From: Flavobacterium sp. LC2016-23
Lineage (GTDB): Bacteria > Bacteroidota > Bacteroidia > Flavobacteriales > Flavobacteriaceae
Assembly (NCBI RefSeq): GCF_009674775.1
Contig: NZ_WKKE01000026.1
Location: forward strand, 1-64,000
Reading direction: 5' to 3'
Length of the DNA: 64,000 nucleotides
Shown: positions 16,998 to 25,330 of the stretch, in pieces
Layout: each line of letters opens with the position of its first letter
Position numbering within the stretch: position 1 is the first letter of the stretch
Notes under the pieces: model-generated
The model's database searches: none
The model's input: only the letters and a program-made list of their open reading frames with translations
Told to the model about the DNA's origin: nothing
Made by a program: the position numbers and the translations under genes

Positions 16998-17019
16998 TTA
17001 TTCGTTATAAAACGAATAA
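16998..17019. promoter_or_regulatory. 22-bp palindromic operator before the MbnP cluster
   Basis: TTATTCGTT-ATAA-AACGAATAA is a perfect 9-4-9 inverted repeat that ends four bases before the -7 box at 17024, covering the -33 region. That position fits a repressor site, plausibly for a metal- or redox-responsive dimer. The regulator is not identified and no other copy was noticed in the window. Confidence 0.7.
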
Positions 17020-17023
17020 GATG

Positions 17024-17031
17024 TATTTTTG
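17024..17031 (+). promoter_or_regulatory. -7 box TATTTTTG
   Basis: It matches TAnnTTTG and lies 24 bases before the TTG start at 17056, next to the 22-bp palindrome. It is the only clear promoter for the MbnP cluster. Confidence 0.65.
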
Positions 17032-17055
17032 CTGTCGTAACAACGAAATCAACCT

Positions 17056-17433
17056 TTGAAGAAGTTTTTTATCATATTACTTTCCTTTATGCTCTTAGTG
17101 CCATCCTTTGGCAGTTTCTTTGTTTATACCTCATTCAAATTAAATCAGGACGAAATTTCAAAAACCATTTGCGTACAGCGTAAAATGCTTTTTAATTCCT
17201 GTAACGGTCGATGCGAACTTCAAAAAAGTTTGAAAAAATACGCCGACAACGAAAAGAAAATGCAAAACAACCTGAAAGAGAAATCAGAAGTAGTTTACAT
17301 TCAGAATACAATTACAAACGAATTCAAATTAGTAGCGACAATAGTAACTAAAGCAAAACTTTTTGCTTCTTTAGATAAAAAACCTATTTCGGTTTCAACT
17401 GCTACTTTTCGTCCTCCCTCCTGTTTTATATAA
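17056..17433 (+). CDS. Small membrane-anchored Cys-motif protein, copy 1
   Basis: The 125-residue protein begins with one hydrophobic segment (about 4-25), then ISKTICVQRKM and NSCNGRCELQKSLKKYADNE (Cys39, 49, 53), a charged helix and a Pro/Ser/Cys tail. A paralogue at 20949 is nearly identical over residues 18-82, and both start at TTG in the context CTTTGAAG; no ATG lies upstream in frame. Related proteins with a CNGxC motif occur before metal-uptake genes in Bacteroidota. It probably lies in the envelope and may bind a metal or a thiol partner, but no family function is known to me. Confidence 0.78.
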   Translation: MKKFFIILLSFMLLVPSFGSFFVYTSFKLNQDEISKTICVQRKMLFNSCNGRCELQKSLKKYADNEKKMQNNLKEKSEVVYIQNTITNEFKLVATIVTKAKLFASLDKKPISVSTATFRPPSCFI

Positions 17434-17550
17434 TTTTTTAAATCGCATTTCAATGTATTGTTGAGATGATTATTTCGTTGTTCCAAAAACAATGAAAAGT
17501 TGTTGACGCACACCATCAATTTAAAATTACAATTATATAAAATTCATCAA

Positions 17551-18354
17551 ATGAAAAATACTTTATACAAAGCCATAGCTCTTGTGGCAATTTCTATAGC
17601 GCTTAGCTCCTGTTCAAGCGACGATAACAAAAATGATTTATCAGGATCAGGAAGTTTAATTTTAGAATATGACAACGGATTTGGCGCAAACGACCTCATC
17701 TTAAACACTCAGGGCAATACGACTTCTAACAACGAAGTATTAAAAGTCAGTTTAGTTAAATATATCATTAGTAATGTTGTTTTAACGAAAGCCGACGGAA
17801 GTATTTATACTTATCCAAAAAGCAAAAGCTACTTTATTACTGATGAAGGTTCGGCAGACGGACACGAATTTAAACTTACCGATATTCCTGCAGGCGATTA
17901 CGTAAAAGTAAAATTCGGAGTGGGCGTTGACGAAGAACAATGGAAATTAGGCGCTGCCGGCCAGGGTGATTTTCTGGCAAAGGCTGATGCTGCCGGAATG
18001 ATGTGGTCCTGGGCTGCAGGCTATAAATTTCTCGCTTTCGAAGGTACTTTTACCTCCCCGACCGTTGCGACACCTACCCCGTTTATGATTCATACCGGTA
18101 AAACCGGAACCGATTATAATTATACCGAAGTCTCCCTCGATTTACCAACAAAAGCATTGGTACGCACTACAATCACACCAGCGGTTCACTTCAAAGTTGA
18201 TTTATCTAAAATCATTGACGGAACGAACAAAATCAAACTTTCGGATAACAATTCGGGAGGAATGGGTGCTATGATTATGGGTGGGGCTAACTTACCGCTT
18301 ATTACGCAGAACATCTCTGCAATGTTCAAAGTAGACCACGTACATAACGACTAA
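17551..18354 (+). CDS. MbnP-family copper-binding lipoprotein
   Basis: The 267-residue protein starts at the ATG at 17551. A lipobox LSSC (Cys21) predicts membrane anchoring. The conserved middle reads GMMWSWAAGYKFLAFEG (Trp152 and Trp154), followed by HTG (His181) and a C-terminal HVHND. This matches the MbnP family, in which the partner MbnH oxidises a Trp to kynurenine so that the protein binds copper. MbnH is encoded 233 bp downstream, which makes the call strong. Which Trp would be modified is inferred. It lies 117 bp after the Cys-motif gene and is probably in the same operon. Confidence 0.9.
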   Translation: MKNTLYKAIALVAISIALSSCSSDDNKNDLSGSGSLILEYDNGFGANDLILNTQGNTTSNNEVLKVSLVKYIISNVVLTKADGSIYTYPKSKSYFITDEGSADGHEFKLTDIPAGDYVKVKFGVGVDEEQWKLGAAGQGDFLAKADAAGMMWSWAAGYKFLAFEGTFTSPTVATPTPFMIHTGKTGTDYNYTEVSLDLPTKALVRTTITPAVHFKVDLSKIIDGTNKIKLSDNNSGGMGAMIMGGANLPLITQNISAMFKVDHVHND

Positions 18355-18386
18355 TTTTAGTATCAGGAGCACAAAATTTCGGTTTA

Positions 18387-18475
18387 CCGGAAATAACGTC
18401 CCGCTTTCCGTTTCAATCTTTTTATCCGCCGCGGCGGATAAAAAGGATTTCCACTGCAATCGGGGCTAGGCTACC
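18387..18475 (-). repeat. Family I modular element, minus orientation
   Basis: Read on the minus strand it runs TAGCCCCGATTGCAGTGGAAA, CCTTTTT, a GC-rich hairpin (ATCCGCCGCGGCGGAT), then AACGGAAAGCGGGA. The first and last modules recur at 19753-19905. It lies between the MbnP and MbnH genes and may be a structured RNA or mobile repeat. Confidence 0.75.
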
Positions 18476-18587
18476 ACTTTTTGTACTTCCAATAAACCAA
18501 AGAACAATTGCGCCCCTTATAATTTGTGCAAATTCGAGCAATTAGTGGCAAAAAATAAATCCGTTTGTTCTTTATAAATAAAAAATC

Positions 18588-19631
18588 ATGCTGAAAATAA
18601 AATATTTTCTATGGCTTATGATTCCGTTGTTATGGAGTTGCTCTAATCAGGAAGACGAGGAATATGTAAACATCCCTTTGGAATTTAAAGTTCCGTCAAA
18701 CTTTCCTGCCTTAGCATATAATCTTGCACAGAATCCGCCAACAGAAAAAGGATTTGAACTGGGTAAAAAACTGTTCTATGACGGACGTTTAGCATCAGAC
18801 GGAATCGTTTCCTGCGGCTTTTGTCACATACAAGCCAACGCGTTTACACATCACGGACATACAGTAAGTCATGGTGTAGATAATGCACAAGGAACCCGAA
18901 ATACGCCGTCTATTCAGAATCTGGCGTATCAGACTACATTTATGTACGACGGAGCTGCAGACCATTTGGACTTGCAGCCTATAATTCCGTTAACGAATAT
19001 CATCGAAATGAACGGAGATCTGAATACCATTCTAAAAATGATGAAAGCTGACAAAGACTATCAAAAACTATTCGGGCAGGCTTTTGACGATGGTGCTATT
19101 ACCACCGAAAATATGCTGAAAGCACTTTCACAATTTATGGTTATGGTTACGTCATCAAATTCGAGGTTTGACAAATACAGGCGAAACGAAGCTGGCGGAA
19201 CTTTAACGGCTGATGAATTGGCTGGTTACGGCTTGTTTAAATCAAAATGTGCTTCCTGTCACGCTACAGATTTGCAAACAGACAATTCATTCCGAAACAA
19301 TGGCCTGGCCGTAAACCCCATGGTAAACGATGTTGGCCGTTACAGATTGACGGAACTTGCGAGTGACTATTACAAATTCAAAGTCCCAAGCTTACGAAAT
19401 GTGGAAGTTTCAGGGCCTTATATGCACGACGGAAGATTTGGAACCTTGGAAGGCGTTTTGGATCATTATGCAAACGGTATAGAAAACTCGGCAACTCTGG
19501 ATCCCCTGTTAAAACAAAACGGAAAATTGGGAATTTCACTTTCTGATACTGATAAAAAACAAATTATAGCTTTCCTGAAAACGCTGACCGATAATCAATA
19601 TTTAACTGATAAACGTTTCTCGGAATATTAG
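18588..19631 (+). CDS. MbnH-type di-heme cytochrome c peroxidase-like enzyme
   Basis: The 347-residue lipoprotein (lipobox LLWSC, Cys18) has two c-type haem sites, CGFCH (about 76-80) and CASCH (about 221-225), and a GPYMHDGRFGTLEGVLDHY motif typical of the cytochrome c peroxidase/MauG superfamily. Beside an MbnP gene it is best read as MbnH, which uses high-valent haem to turn a Trp of MbnP into kynurenine. An ordinary hydrogen-peroxide-reducing peroxidase is the alternative. It is expected in the periplasm, tethered by lipid. Confidence 0.9.
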   Translation: MLKIKYFLWLMIPLLWSCSNQEDEEYVNIPLEFKVPSNFPALAYNLAQNPPTEKGFELGKKLFYDGRLASDGIVSCGFCHIQANAFTHHGHTVSHGVDNAQGTRNTPSIQNLAYQTTFMYDGAADHLDLQPIIPLTNIIEMNGDLNTILKMMKADKDYQKLFGQAFDDGAITTENMLKALSQFMVMVTSSNSRFDKYRRNEAGGTLTADELAGYGLFKSKCASCHATDLQTDNSFRNNGLAVNPMVNDVGRYRLTELASDYYKFKVPSLRNVEVSGPYMHDGRFGTLEGVLDHYANGIENSATLDPLLKQNGKLGISLSDTDKKQIIAFLKTLTDNQYLTDKRFSEY

Positions 19632-19639
19632 AGAAAAAT

Positions 19640-19733
19640 AAAGCCCACAGATTGTGCGATTTTACAGATCAACACAGATAAAAGCAATTGAAATCGCATT
19701 TAAAAAATCATTGGAATCAATTATATCTGTGGC
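19640..19733. repeat. CCACAGAT / ATCTGTGG word repeat
   Basis: CCCACAGATTGTGCGATTTT at the left and AATTATATCTGTGGC at the right form an interrupted hairpin containing AAATCGCATTT. The same CCACAGAT word pair occurs at 23589-23629. Confidence 0.65.
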
Positions 19734-19752
19734 AAAAAATAAATTATAATGA

Positions 19753-19905
19753 AAACCGGAGCCCTGGCCCCGATTGCAGTGGAAAGCCTTTTTGATAAAA
19801 GACCAAATTTTTCCTGAGTTTATAAAGCGACCAGCGGAAGCTTTGTAAACTTATAGAAAAATGGGATTTTGAAAAAAGCTTGCAACGGAAAGCGGGATTA
19901 GCCCC
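19753..19905 (+). repeat. Family I modular element
   Basis: Modules in order: GAGCCCTGGCCCCGATTGCAG, CCTTTTTGATAAAAG, GCGACCAGCGGAAGCTTTG, and CAACGGAAAGCGGGATTAGC. It ends eight bases before the ATG at 19914, so it forms the 5' leader of the outer-membrane protein gene. Related copies are at 18387, 30645 and 44886. Confidence 0.75.
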
Positions 19906-19913
19906 TAAAAAAA

Positions 19914-20879
19914 ATGAAAATGAAAAAAATAATAGTAGTGTTTGCGCTTCTGGCTGGCTTTTCGGCTTTTAGTTTTACGGAAAAAGATAGTATTTCGGCT
20001 TTTACGTTCAGGCGTTTGGCCATGCTGGAGGATTTTGACTGTGATGCCTGCGGCTGCTCGGCAAGTGGAGGAAGTATGGGCTTTGGTTCGATGCTGAATA
20101 ATAATTTTGCGGGTCTGAGATATCTGAAACAAAGTTATACGAGTCGCGACGGAATCTTCGCCAATTCTCCGTGGATGGATGAAAACTTCAACACCGTTCA
20201 GGCGTGGGCCAGAATTCCGGTTACAGAGAAAATCCAGATTTCGGCTCTGGTTCCTTATCATTTTAACGAAAGGAAATTAACTTCCGGAACCGAAAATATC
20301 GCCGGATTAGGAGATATTACCATAATGGCGTTGTATACCGTTTTTGAAACTCAAAAGGACAGCACCTTTTTTACGCACAAAATAAACCTTGGCGGAGGTG
20401 TAAAACTTCCGACCGGAAAGTTTACAGAGGCTAATAATTTAGGCAGTGTCAACCAGAGTTTTCAGCTGGGAACCGGAAGCTGGGATTTTCCTGTAGTGTC
20501 AGAATATGTGATCAAACACAAAAACCTGGGTTTAAACACCACTTTAAACTACATCTTTAAAACTGAAAACAGCAAAAATTACCAATACGGTGACCAGTTT
20601 AATTATGCGGGAACCTTCTTTTATTTGTTCGATTTAAAATCGGTTCAGATTGTTCCGCAGGCCGGTCTGGCAGGTGAAGTTTACCAAACCAACAAACAGT
20701 ACAGTCTGGGTTTACCTAATACTGCGGGTGATATTTTGTTCGGAAAATTTGGAATCGAAGCCGGAAAAGATAAATTCTCCATTGGAATAAATGCGATGTT
20801 GCCGATTAATCAAAATTTATCGAATGGCAATATGGAAGCAAATTACAGGTGGAGTGTGAATCTAAATTATACTTTGTAA
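19914..20879 (+). CDS. Outer-membrane beta-barrel 'transporter' family protein with CDACGCSA motif
   Basis: The 321-residue protein has a signal peptide (about 1-20). A Cys cluster CDACGCSASGG (Cys43, 46, 48) follows, then repeated amphipathic strands, LGDITIMALYT and GGGVKLPTGKF motifs and a C-terminal aromatic strand (NLNYTL), as in the MetA-pathway/phenol-degradation-type outer-membrane proteins. The Cys cluster near the mature N-terminus could hold copper. It lies between MbnH and the second Cys-motif gene, so a part in metal handling is likely but not shown by sequence alone. Confidence 0.78.
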   Translation: MKMKKIIVVFALLAGFSAFSFTEKDSISAFTFRRLAMLEDFDCDACGCSASGGSMGFGSMLNNNFAGLRYLKQSYTSRDGIFANSPWMDENFNTVQAWARIPVTEKIQISALVPYHFNERKLTSGTENIAGLGDITIMALYTVFETQKDSTFFTHKINLGGGVKLPTGKFTEANNLGSVNQSFQLGTGSWDFPVVSEYVIKHKNLGLNTTLNYIFKTENSKNYQYGDQFNYAGTFFYLFDLKSVQIVPQAGLAGEVYQTNKQYSLGLPNTAGDILFGKFGIEAGKDKFSIGINAMLPINQNLSNGNMEANYRWSVNLNYTL

Positions 20880-20948
20880 CCGTAAAAAAAACAGATTATC
20901 AAACAGAGAGCAGTTCATCCTGTCTGCCCTCGTAAACAACAGAAAGCT

Positions 20949-21326
20949 TTGAAGCGATTTTTGATCCTATTTCTTTCCTGCATGCTTTTACTGCCCACAT
21001 TTGGCAGTTTCTTTGTTTACACCTCTTTCAAATTAAATCAGGACGAAATTTCAAAAACCATCTGCGTACAGCGAAAAATGGTTTTTAATTCCTGTAACGG
21101 CCGATGTGAACTTCAAAAAAGCCTGAAGAAATATGCTGACAATGAAAAAAGAATGCAGGACAATCTGAAAGAAAAGGCAGAAGTGGTTTATATTCCGAAT
21201 AGTGCGCTAAACAATTTCAAGTTAGTCGCACCGTTAGAAAAGCGAAGAGCCATTTTTGCTTATTTTAATAAAAAACCAATTTCGGTTTCAGGTTCAACTT
21301 TTCATCCTCCCTCTTATTTTGTATAG
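20949..21326 (+). CDS. Small membrane-anchored Cys-motif protein, copy 2
   Basis: This is the paralogue of the 17056 gene, of the same length, with a hydrophobic N-terminus (4-25), ICVQRKM and CNGRCELQKSLKKYAD at the same positions. The nucleotide match in the middle is high enough to suggest recent duplication or gene conversion. Cys39, 49 and 53 are kept; the C-terminal Cys of copy 1 is Tyr here, and Cys11 is new. It also starts with TTG after AAAGCT. It lies 90 bp before the TonB-dependent receptor gene, so each copy precedes a different part of the cluster. Confidence 0.8.
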   Translation: MKRFLILFLSCMLLLPTFGSFFVYTSFKLNQDEISKTICVQRKMVFNSCNGRCELQKSLKKYADNEKRMQDNLKEKAEVVYIPNSALNNFKLVAPLEKRRAIFAYFNKKPISVSGSTFHPPSYFV

Positions 21327-21416
21327 ATTTTCGTTCCGCTTTTCATTTTTTTTGACAAGCTTTTCCGGGATTCCATCAATAGAATTCCAGTTACTTTAAA
21401 ATTTATATGATTTAAA

Positions 21417-23576
21417 ATGAATAAAACATACCTCCTCTTAGTATTACTGGGACAATTTGTCTTAGCACAAAATAAAACAGAAAAAGACACCACACAATCA
21501 CAGGAACTTGAAAACGTTTTTGTAACCGCCAACCGAACTGCAACCTTACGCAAAGAAACACCTGTCGCCATTAGCAAAATAACGGCCAAAACCATTAATG
21601 AGACCAAAGCAACTGCCGTTTACGAGATCATCAACAAAACGCCGGGCGTCTTAATGGTCAATTTAGGAAACGAACAGCACATGATGTCAATTCGCCAGCC
21701 GATGACCACTAACGCCTATTATTTATACCTGGAAGATGGCTTACCGATTCGACCAATGGGAATCTTCAATCATAATGCGTTGCTGGAAATCAATCAGTAT
21801 AATCTGCAGAGCATTGAAGTGGTAAAAGGTCCGGTTTCTTCTTTATATGGACCCGAAGCTGTTGGAGGAACGATCAATTTAATTTCGCTAAAACCACCTG
21901 TTGATCCGGAATTTAAATTTGGGGTTCAGGCTGACAATTATGGCTACAGAAGATTTCAGGCCGCCGGCGGTGCCACAATCGGAAAAGTGGGTTTTCATAT
22001 TGCCGGAATTTCAAGCCTTCAGGAAAATGGATGGATGACGTATTCGGATTATAACAAAGACAACCTGAATGCCCGAATCGATTATAACATATCTCCTTCT
22101 ACCCGACTGATCAGCAATACCATGTACGGCAAATATTACTCCGACATGAGCGGAAGTGTTAATGAAGACGCCTTCAACAACAGAACCTATAAAAGCTCTT
22201 CTGATTTTACATATCGAAAATCTGACGCTTTAAGAACGCGACTGACACTTGAGCATGACTGGAATGACAAATCAAGCAGTTACATTACCGCTTATTTAAG
22301 GGATAACAAACTGGGACAGAATCCTTCCTACGGAATCCGATGGAGTCCAACCGTAAATCCGACAACAGCCAAAGGAGAAGTAAATTCGAATAACTTTAAA
22401 AGTTACGGCGCTATTGGGCAGCATACGCAAAAGTTCGATTTCCTGAATACTAAAATTGTTGCAGGTGCTTTATACGATTACTCTCCCGTAACTTATTGGT
22501 CGTATGTCATTGACTTAAAAGCAAACTTAAATCCGGGCGAAGCGGGGAAACAAACGGTAGATTCTTATGAAATTATCGCAGAACATCCGGATTCGAAACT
22601 GGCGGATTATACTGCTGATATTTTTAATACCGCGGGATATGCTCAAATAAGCATCAATCCGTTCGAAAAATTTATTTTTACTCTTGGCGGCAGATACGAT
22701 AATATGAAAGTGAATTACGACAATGCATTAGATCTTTCCTCCGGAAGCAAAGTGTATGATAAAGCTACTTTTAAGATTGGAGCCAATTATAATCCCATTG
22801 AATATGCCGGATTTTACGGCAATTATTCACAAGGTTTTGCACCTCCGGGAATTACTTCAATTTTCAGAACGAAACCCGGAACTGGCGGAACTACTGGAGT
22901 TCCTGCCGATTTCTATTACAATTTGGAGCCCGCTACATTCGATAATTACGAAATTGGCGGCTGGCTTTCTTTCCTGGAAAACAAACTAAACTTCGATTAT
23001 GCCTTGTATTATATGGAAGGCAAAAATGAGTTGTTGAACATTAAACTGGCGGATAACTCAACCGATTACCGTTCTGCCGGAGAAACGCGCCATAAAGGAA
23101 TCGAGTTTGGTGCTTCGTATCGTCCATCAAAACAATTCAACATCCGTTTTGGCGGAACTTATGCACAACACACCTATATTGATTTTAAACTCTCTGATAA
23201 ACCTAGCGATCCGGTTCAGAATTTAAACGGAAAAGAAATGCCCGCAGCACCAAGATGGTCCGGAAATTCTGAGGTGAGTTATTATCCAGACTGGATTCCC
23301 AATCTAAGAACTTCTGTTGAATGGCAGCTGGTGGGCAGTTATTATCAGGATCAGATCAATACCGTAAAATATGGCGGTTATAATTTGTTCAACGCCAGGA
23401 TTGGTTACCAGTGGAAAAAAATTGAAATCTACGGAAATGTACTGAATCTTACCGATAAACTATACGCTTATAATGTTTCCCGAGCCAATACCACAAATGC
23501 TCAGCCTACTTATACGGCGGCTGCGCCAAGAACGTTTGTCTTTGGAATTCAGTATAATTTTTCACTAAAAAAGTAA
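21417..23576 (+). CDS. TonB-dependent outer-membrane receptor (putative copper or metal uptake)
   Basis: The 719-residue protein has a signal peptide (about 1-17) and a plug domain (about 40-160) with a TonB-box-like start (ENVFVTANR), IEVVKGPVSSLYGPEAVGGTINL, then about 22 barrel strands and a C-terminal YNFSLKK. The plug carries Met and His residues (NEQHMMSIRQPM, PMGIFNHN) that would suit copper. There is no CarboxypepD domain, so it is FhuA/OprC-like rather than SusC-like. Its place between the Cys-motif gene and the PepSY protein gene supports metal uptake; the ligand is inferred. Confidence 0.9.
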   Translation: MNKTYLLLVLLGQFVLAQNKTEKDTTQSQELENVFVTANRTATLRKETPVAISKITAKTINETKATAVYEIINKTPGVLMVNLGNEQHMMSIRQPMTTNAYYLYLEDGLPIRPMGIFNHNALLEINQYNLQSIEVVKGPVSSLYGPEAVGGTINLISLKPPVDPEFKFGVQADNYGYRRFQAAGGATIGKVGFHIAGISSLQENGWMTYSDYNKDNLNARIDYNISPSTRLISNTMYGKYYSDMSGSVNEDAFNNRTYKSSSDFTYRKSDALRTRLTLEHDWNDKSSSYITAYLRDNKLGQNPSYGIRWSPTVNPTTAKGEVNSNNFKSYGAIGQHTQKFDFLNTKIVAGALYDYSPVTYWSYVIDLKANLNPGEAGKQTVDSYEIIAEHPDSKLADYTADIFNTAGYAQISINPFEKFIFTLGGRYDNMKVNYDNALDLSSGSKVYDKATFKIGANYNPIEYAGFYGNYSQGFAPPGITSIFRTKPGTGGTTGVPADFYYNLEPATFDNYEIGGWLSFLENKLNFDYALYYMEGKNELLNIKLADNSTDYRSAGETRHKGIEFGASYRPSKQFNIRFGGTYAQHTYIDFKLSDKPSDPVQNLNGKEMPAAPRWSGNSEVSYYPDWIPNLRTSVEWQLVGSYYQDQINTVKYGGYNLFNARIGYQWKKIEIYGNVLNLTDKLYAYNVSRANTTNAQPTYTAAAPRTFVFGIQYNFSLKK

Positions 23577-23588
23577 TCTAAAGTTTTT

Positions 23589-23629
23589 GCCACAGATTAA
23601 AGCAATTCAAAATCCTTTACATCTGTGGC
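23589..23629. repeat. GCCACAGAT / ATCTGTGGC hairpin
   Basis: Perfect 9-bp arms with a 23-base loop lie between the receptor and PepSY genes. It is the same word pair as at 19640. Confidence 0.75.
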
Positions 23630-23652
23630 TAAAAAAAAATCAGAAGCTAATC

Positions 23653-25257
23653 ATGAGTAAAGAAAGAAATAAAAAATATTCAAAAAAGAAAGATTCTAAA
23701 TTCATTAAGAAAATCAAACAGCACATGTACAAATGGCATCGTGTTATTGGATTAATTACAATTGTTCCGGTGCTTTTCTGGACATTGTCCGGTTTGATGC
23801 ACCCTTTTATGGCGCATTTTTTCAAACCCGAAATTGCCCATGAGAAACTGGAACAGCAAATAATTGACAAAAATCAGCTGCAGCTTTCGATTCAGGAAGT
23901 GCTGAAGAAAAACAGCATCAATGATTTTAAAAATTTCCGAATCGTTTCTTTCAACAATACGACCTTTTATCAGGTAAAAATGATTCCGGGAGATTTGTTG
24001 TATTTTGATACGTCAAATGCTAAAAAACTCGAAAACGGAGACCGAAAATATGCAGAATGGCTGTCACGCTATTTTCTGGACGACCAAAAAAGTCCGGTAA
24101 AAAAGAGCGAAGTCGTCACCGAATTTACTTCACAATACAAATATGTAAACCGTTATTTGCCGGTGTACAAAATAACGTTCGATCGTTCTGATGCTATGGA
24201 AGTGTATGTGGAAACTTCTTCAGGCAAACTGGCGACCTATAACCCTAAATCCAGACAGGCTTTTATTTGGTTTTTTGATACTTTTCACAACTGGTCATTC
24301 ATTGATGCTATTACCAACAACAGTATTCGAATCATCACCATGATTTTTTTATTGTCCATCATCGGATTTTCTGCCTTAAGCGGCATAGTAATCTACGGTT
24401 TGTTGTGGAAGCAATTCAAAAAAACAGATCAGTTACAGCCCAAAAAAGGACTGAGAAAATGCCATCGTCAGATCGGAATCTGGGTTTCGCTTTTTACTTT
24501 AACGTTTGCTTTTAGCGGAGCGTATCATGCCACCACAAAGTGGGCGCCCTACACGTTATCGCAAATGGTTTATGAACCCACATTTTCTACAAAAGAAATT
24601 CCGTTACCAAACAACAACTTAAATCTGGACTGGAATCGTTTTCAAAATATTGGAATCATCAGCCTGAATGACAGCACCTATTATCGCTGTCAGCTCGTGG
24701 AAGCAGAAACTAAAAAATTCAAAAAGCCAAAAGCAGACCCCAATTCTAAATGGAATAAAAAAGACGAACCAAAAACAGAGGTGGTGTATATCAATGCGGT
24801 CACAAACAAAATCGCCCCCAACCTGGATTTTGATTATGCTGAATTTTTAGCGTATTATTTTACAGGTGGTGCCCCAAGAGAAGCGTGTTGCGAAATGATC
24901 GAAAGCAGTGATGATGAGCCCCAGCCTTCATTGGAAAATGCAAAATTACTGGAATCAAAAGTTTTAACCGATTTTGAAAGTCGGGAATATGGTTTTGTCA
25001 ACAAAAGATTACCCGTGATAAAACTGGCTTACGACACACCCGAAAAAACCACTTATTTTATCGAAACAGCGACTTCAAGGCTTGCGGCTGTTGTTAAAAA
25101 CTCCGATAAAGTGGAAGGGTATTCGTTTGCCATCCTGCATAAATTTTTATTTATGGACTGGGCCGGAAAAAATATCAGGGATTTAACCATGGTTTTGGCA
25201 GCACTGACCATTTTGGTGGTAAGTATTCTGGGGTTTATTCTTTTCTTAAAGAAATAG
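23653..25257 (+). CDS. PepSY-associated transmembrane protein
   Basis: I start this at the ATG at 23653 (534 residues, MSKERNKKY); a longer frame from a TTG at 23587 would translate the repeat hairpin. It has a basic N-terminus, KWHRVIGLITIVPVLFWTLSG (first membrane helix), two PepSY-like extracytoplasmic segments with WLSRYFLDD and AEFLAYYFTGG, internal helices, and a final WAGKNIRDLTMVLAALTILVV helix. Such inner-membrane proteins often accompany siderophore or metal TonB receptors and are proposed reductases. It closes the probable MbnP cluster. Confidence 0.88.
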   Translation: MSKERNKKYSKKKDSKFIKKIKQHMYKWHRVIGLITIVPVLFWTLSGLMHPFMAHFFKPEIAHEKLEQQIIDKNQLQLSIQEVLKKNSINDFKNFRIVSFNNTTFYQVKMIPGDLLYFDTSNAKKLENGDRKYAEWLSRYFLDDQKSPVKKSEVVTEFTSQYKYVNRYLPVYKITFDRSDAMEVYVETSSGKLATYNPKSRQAFIWFFDTFHNWSFIDAITNNSIRIITMIFLLSIIGFSALSGIVIYGLLWKQFKKTDQLQPKKGLRKCHRQIGIWVSLFTLTFAFSGAYHATTKWAPYTLSQMVYEPTFSTKEIPLPNNNLNLDWNRFQNIGIISLNDSTYYRCQLVEAETKKFKKPKADPNSKWNKKDEPKTEVVYINAVTNKIAPNLDFDYAEFLAYYFTGGAPREACCEMIESSDDEPQPSLENAKLLESKVLTDFESREYGFVNKRLPVIKLAYDTPEKTTYFIETATSRLAAVVKNSDKVEGYSFAILHKFLFMDWAGKNIRDLTMVLAALTILVVSILGFILFLKK

Positions 25258-25259
25258 AT

Positions 25260-25328
25260 GCTGAGGTACTAAGTCTCTAAGGTTCTAAGAAGAAAAACTC
25301 AGAACCTTAGAAACTTAGAGACTTATAA
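25260..25328. repeat. Family B word repeat (CTAAGGTTCTAAG)
   Basis: AAGTCTCTAAGGTTCTAAG pairs with AACCTTAG and CTTAGAGACTT on the right. It is a hairpin between convergent PepSY and methyltransferase genes, so it probably serves as a bidirectional terminator. Confidence 0.8.
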
Positions 25329-25330
25329 CC

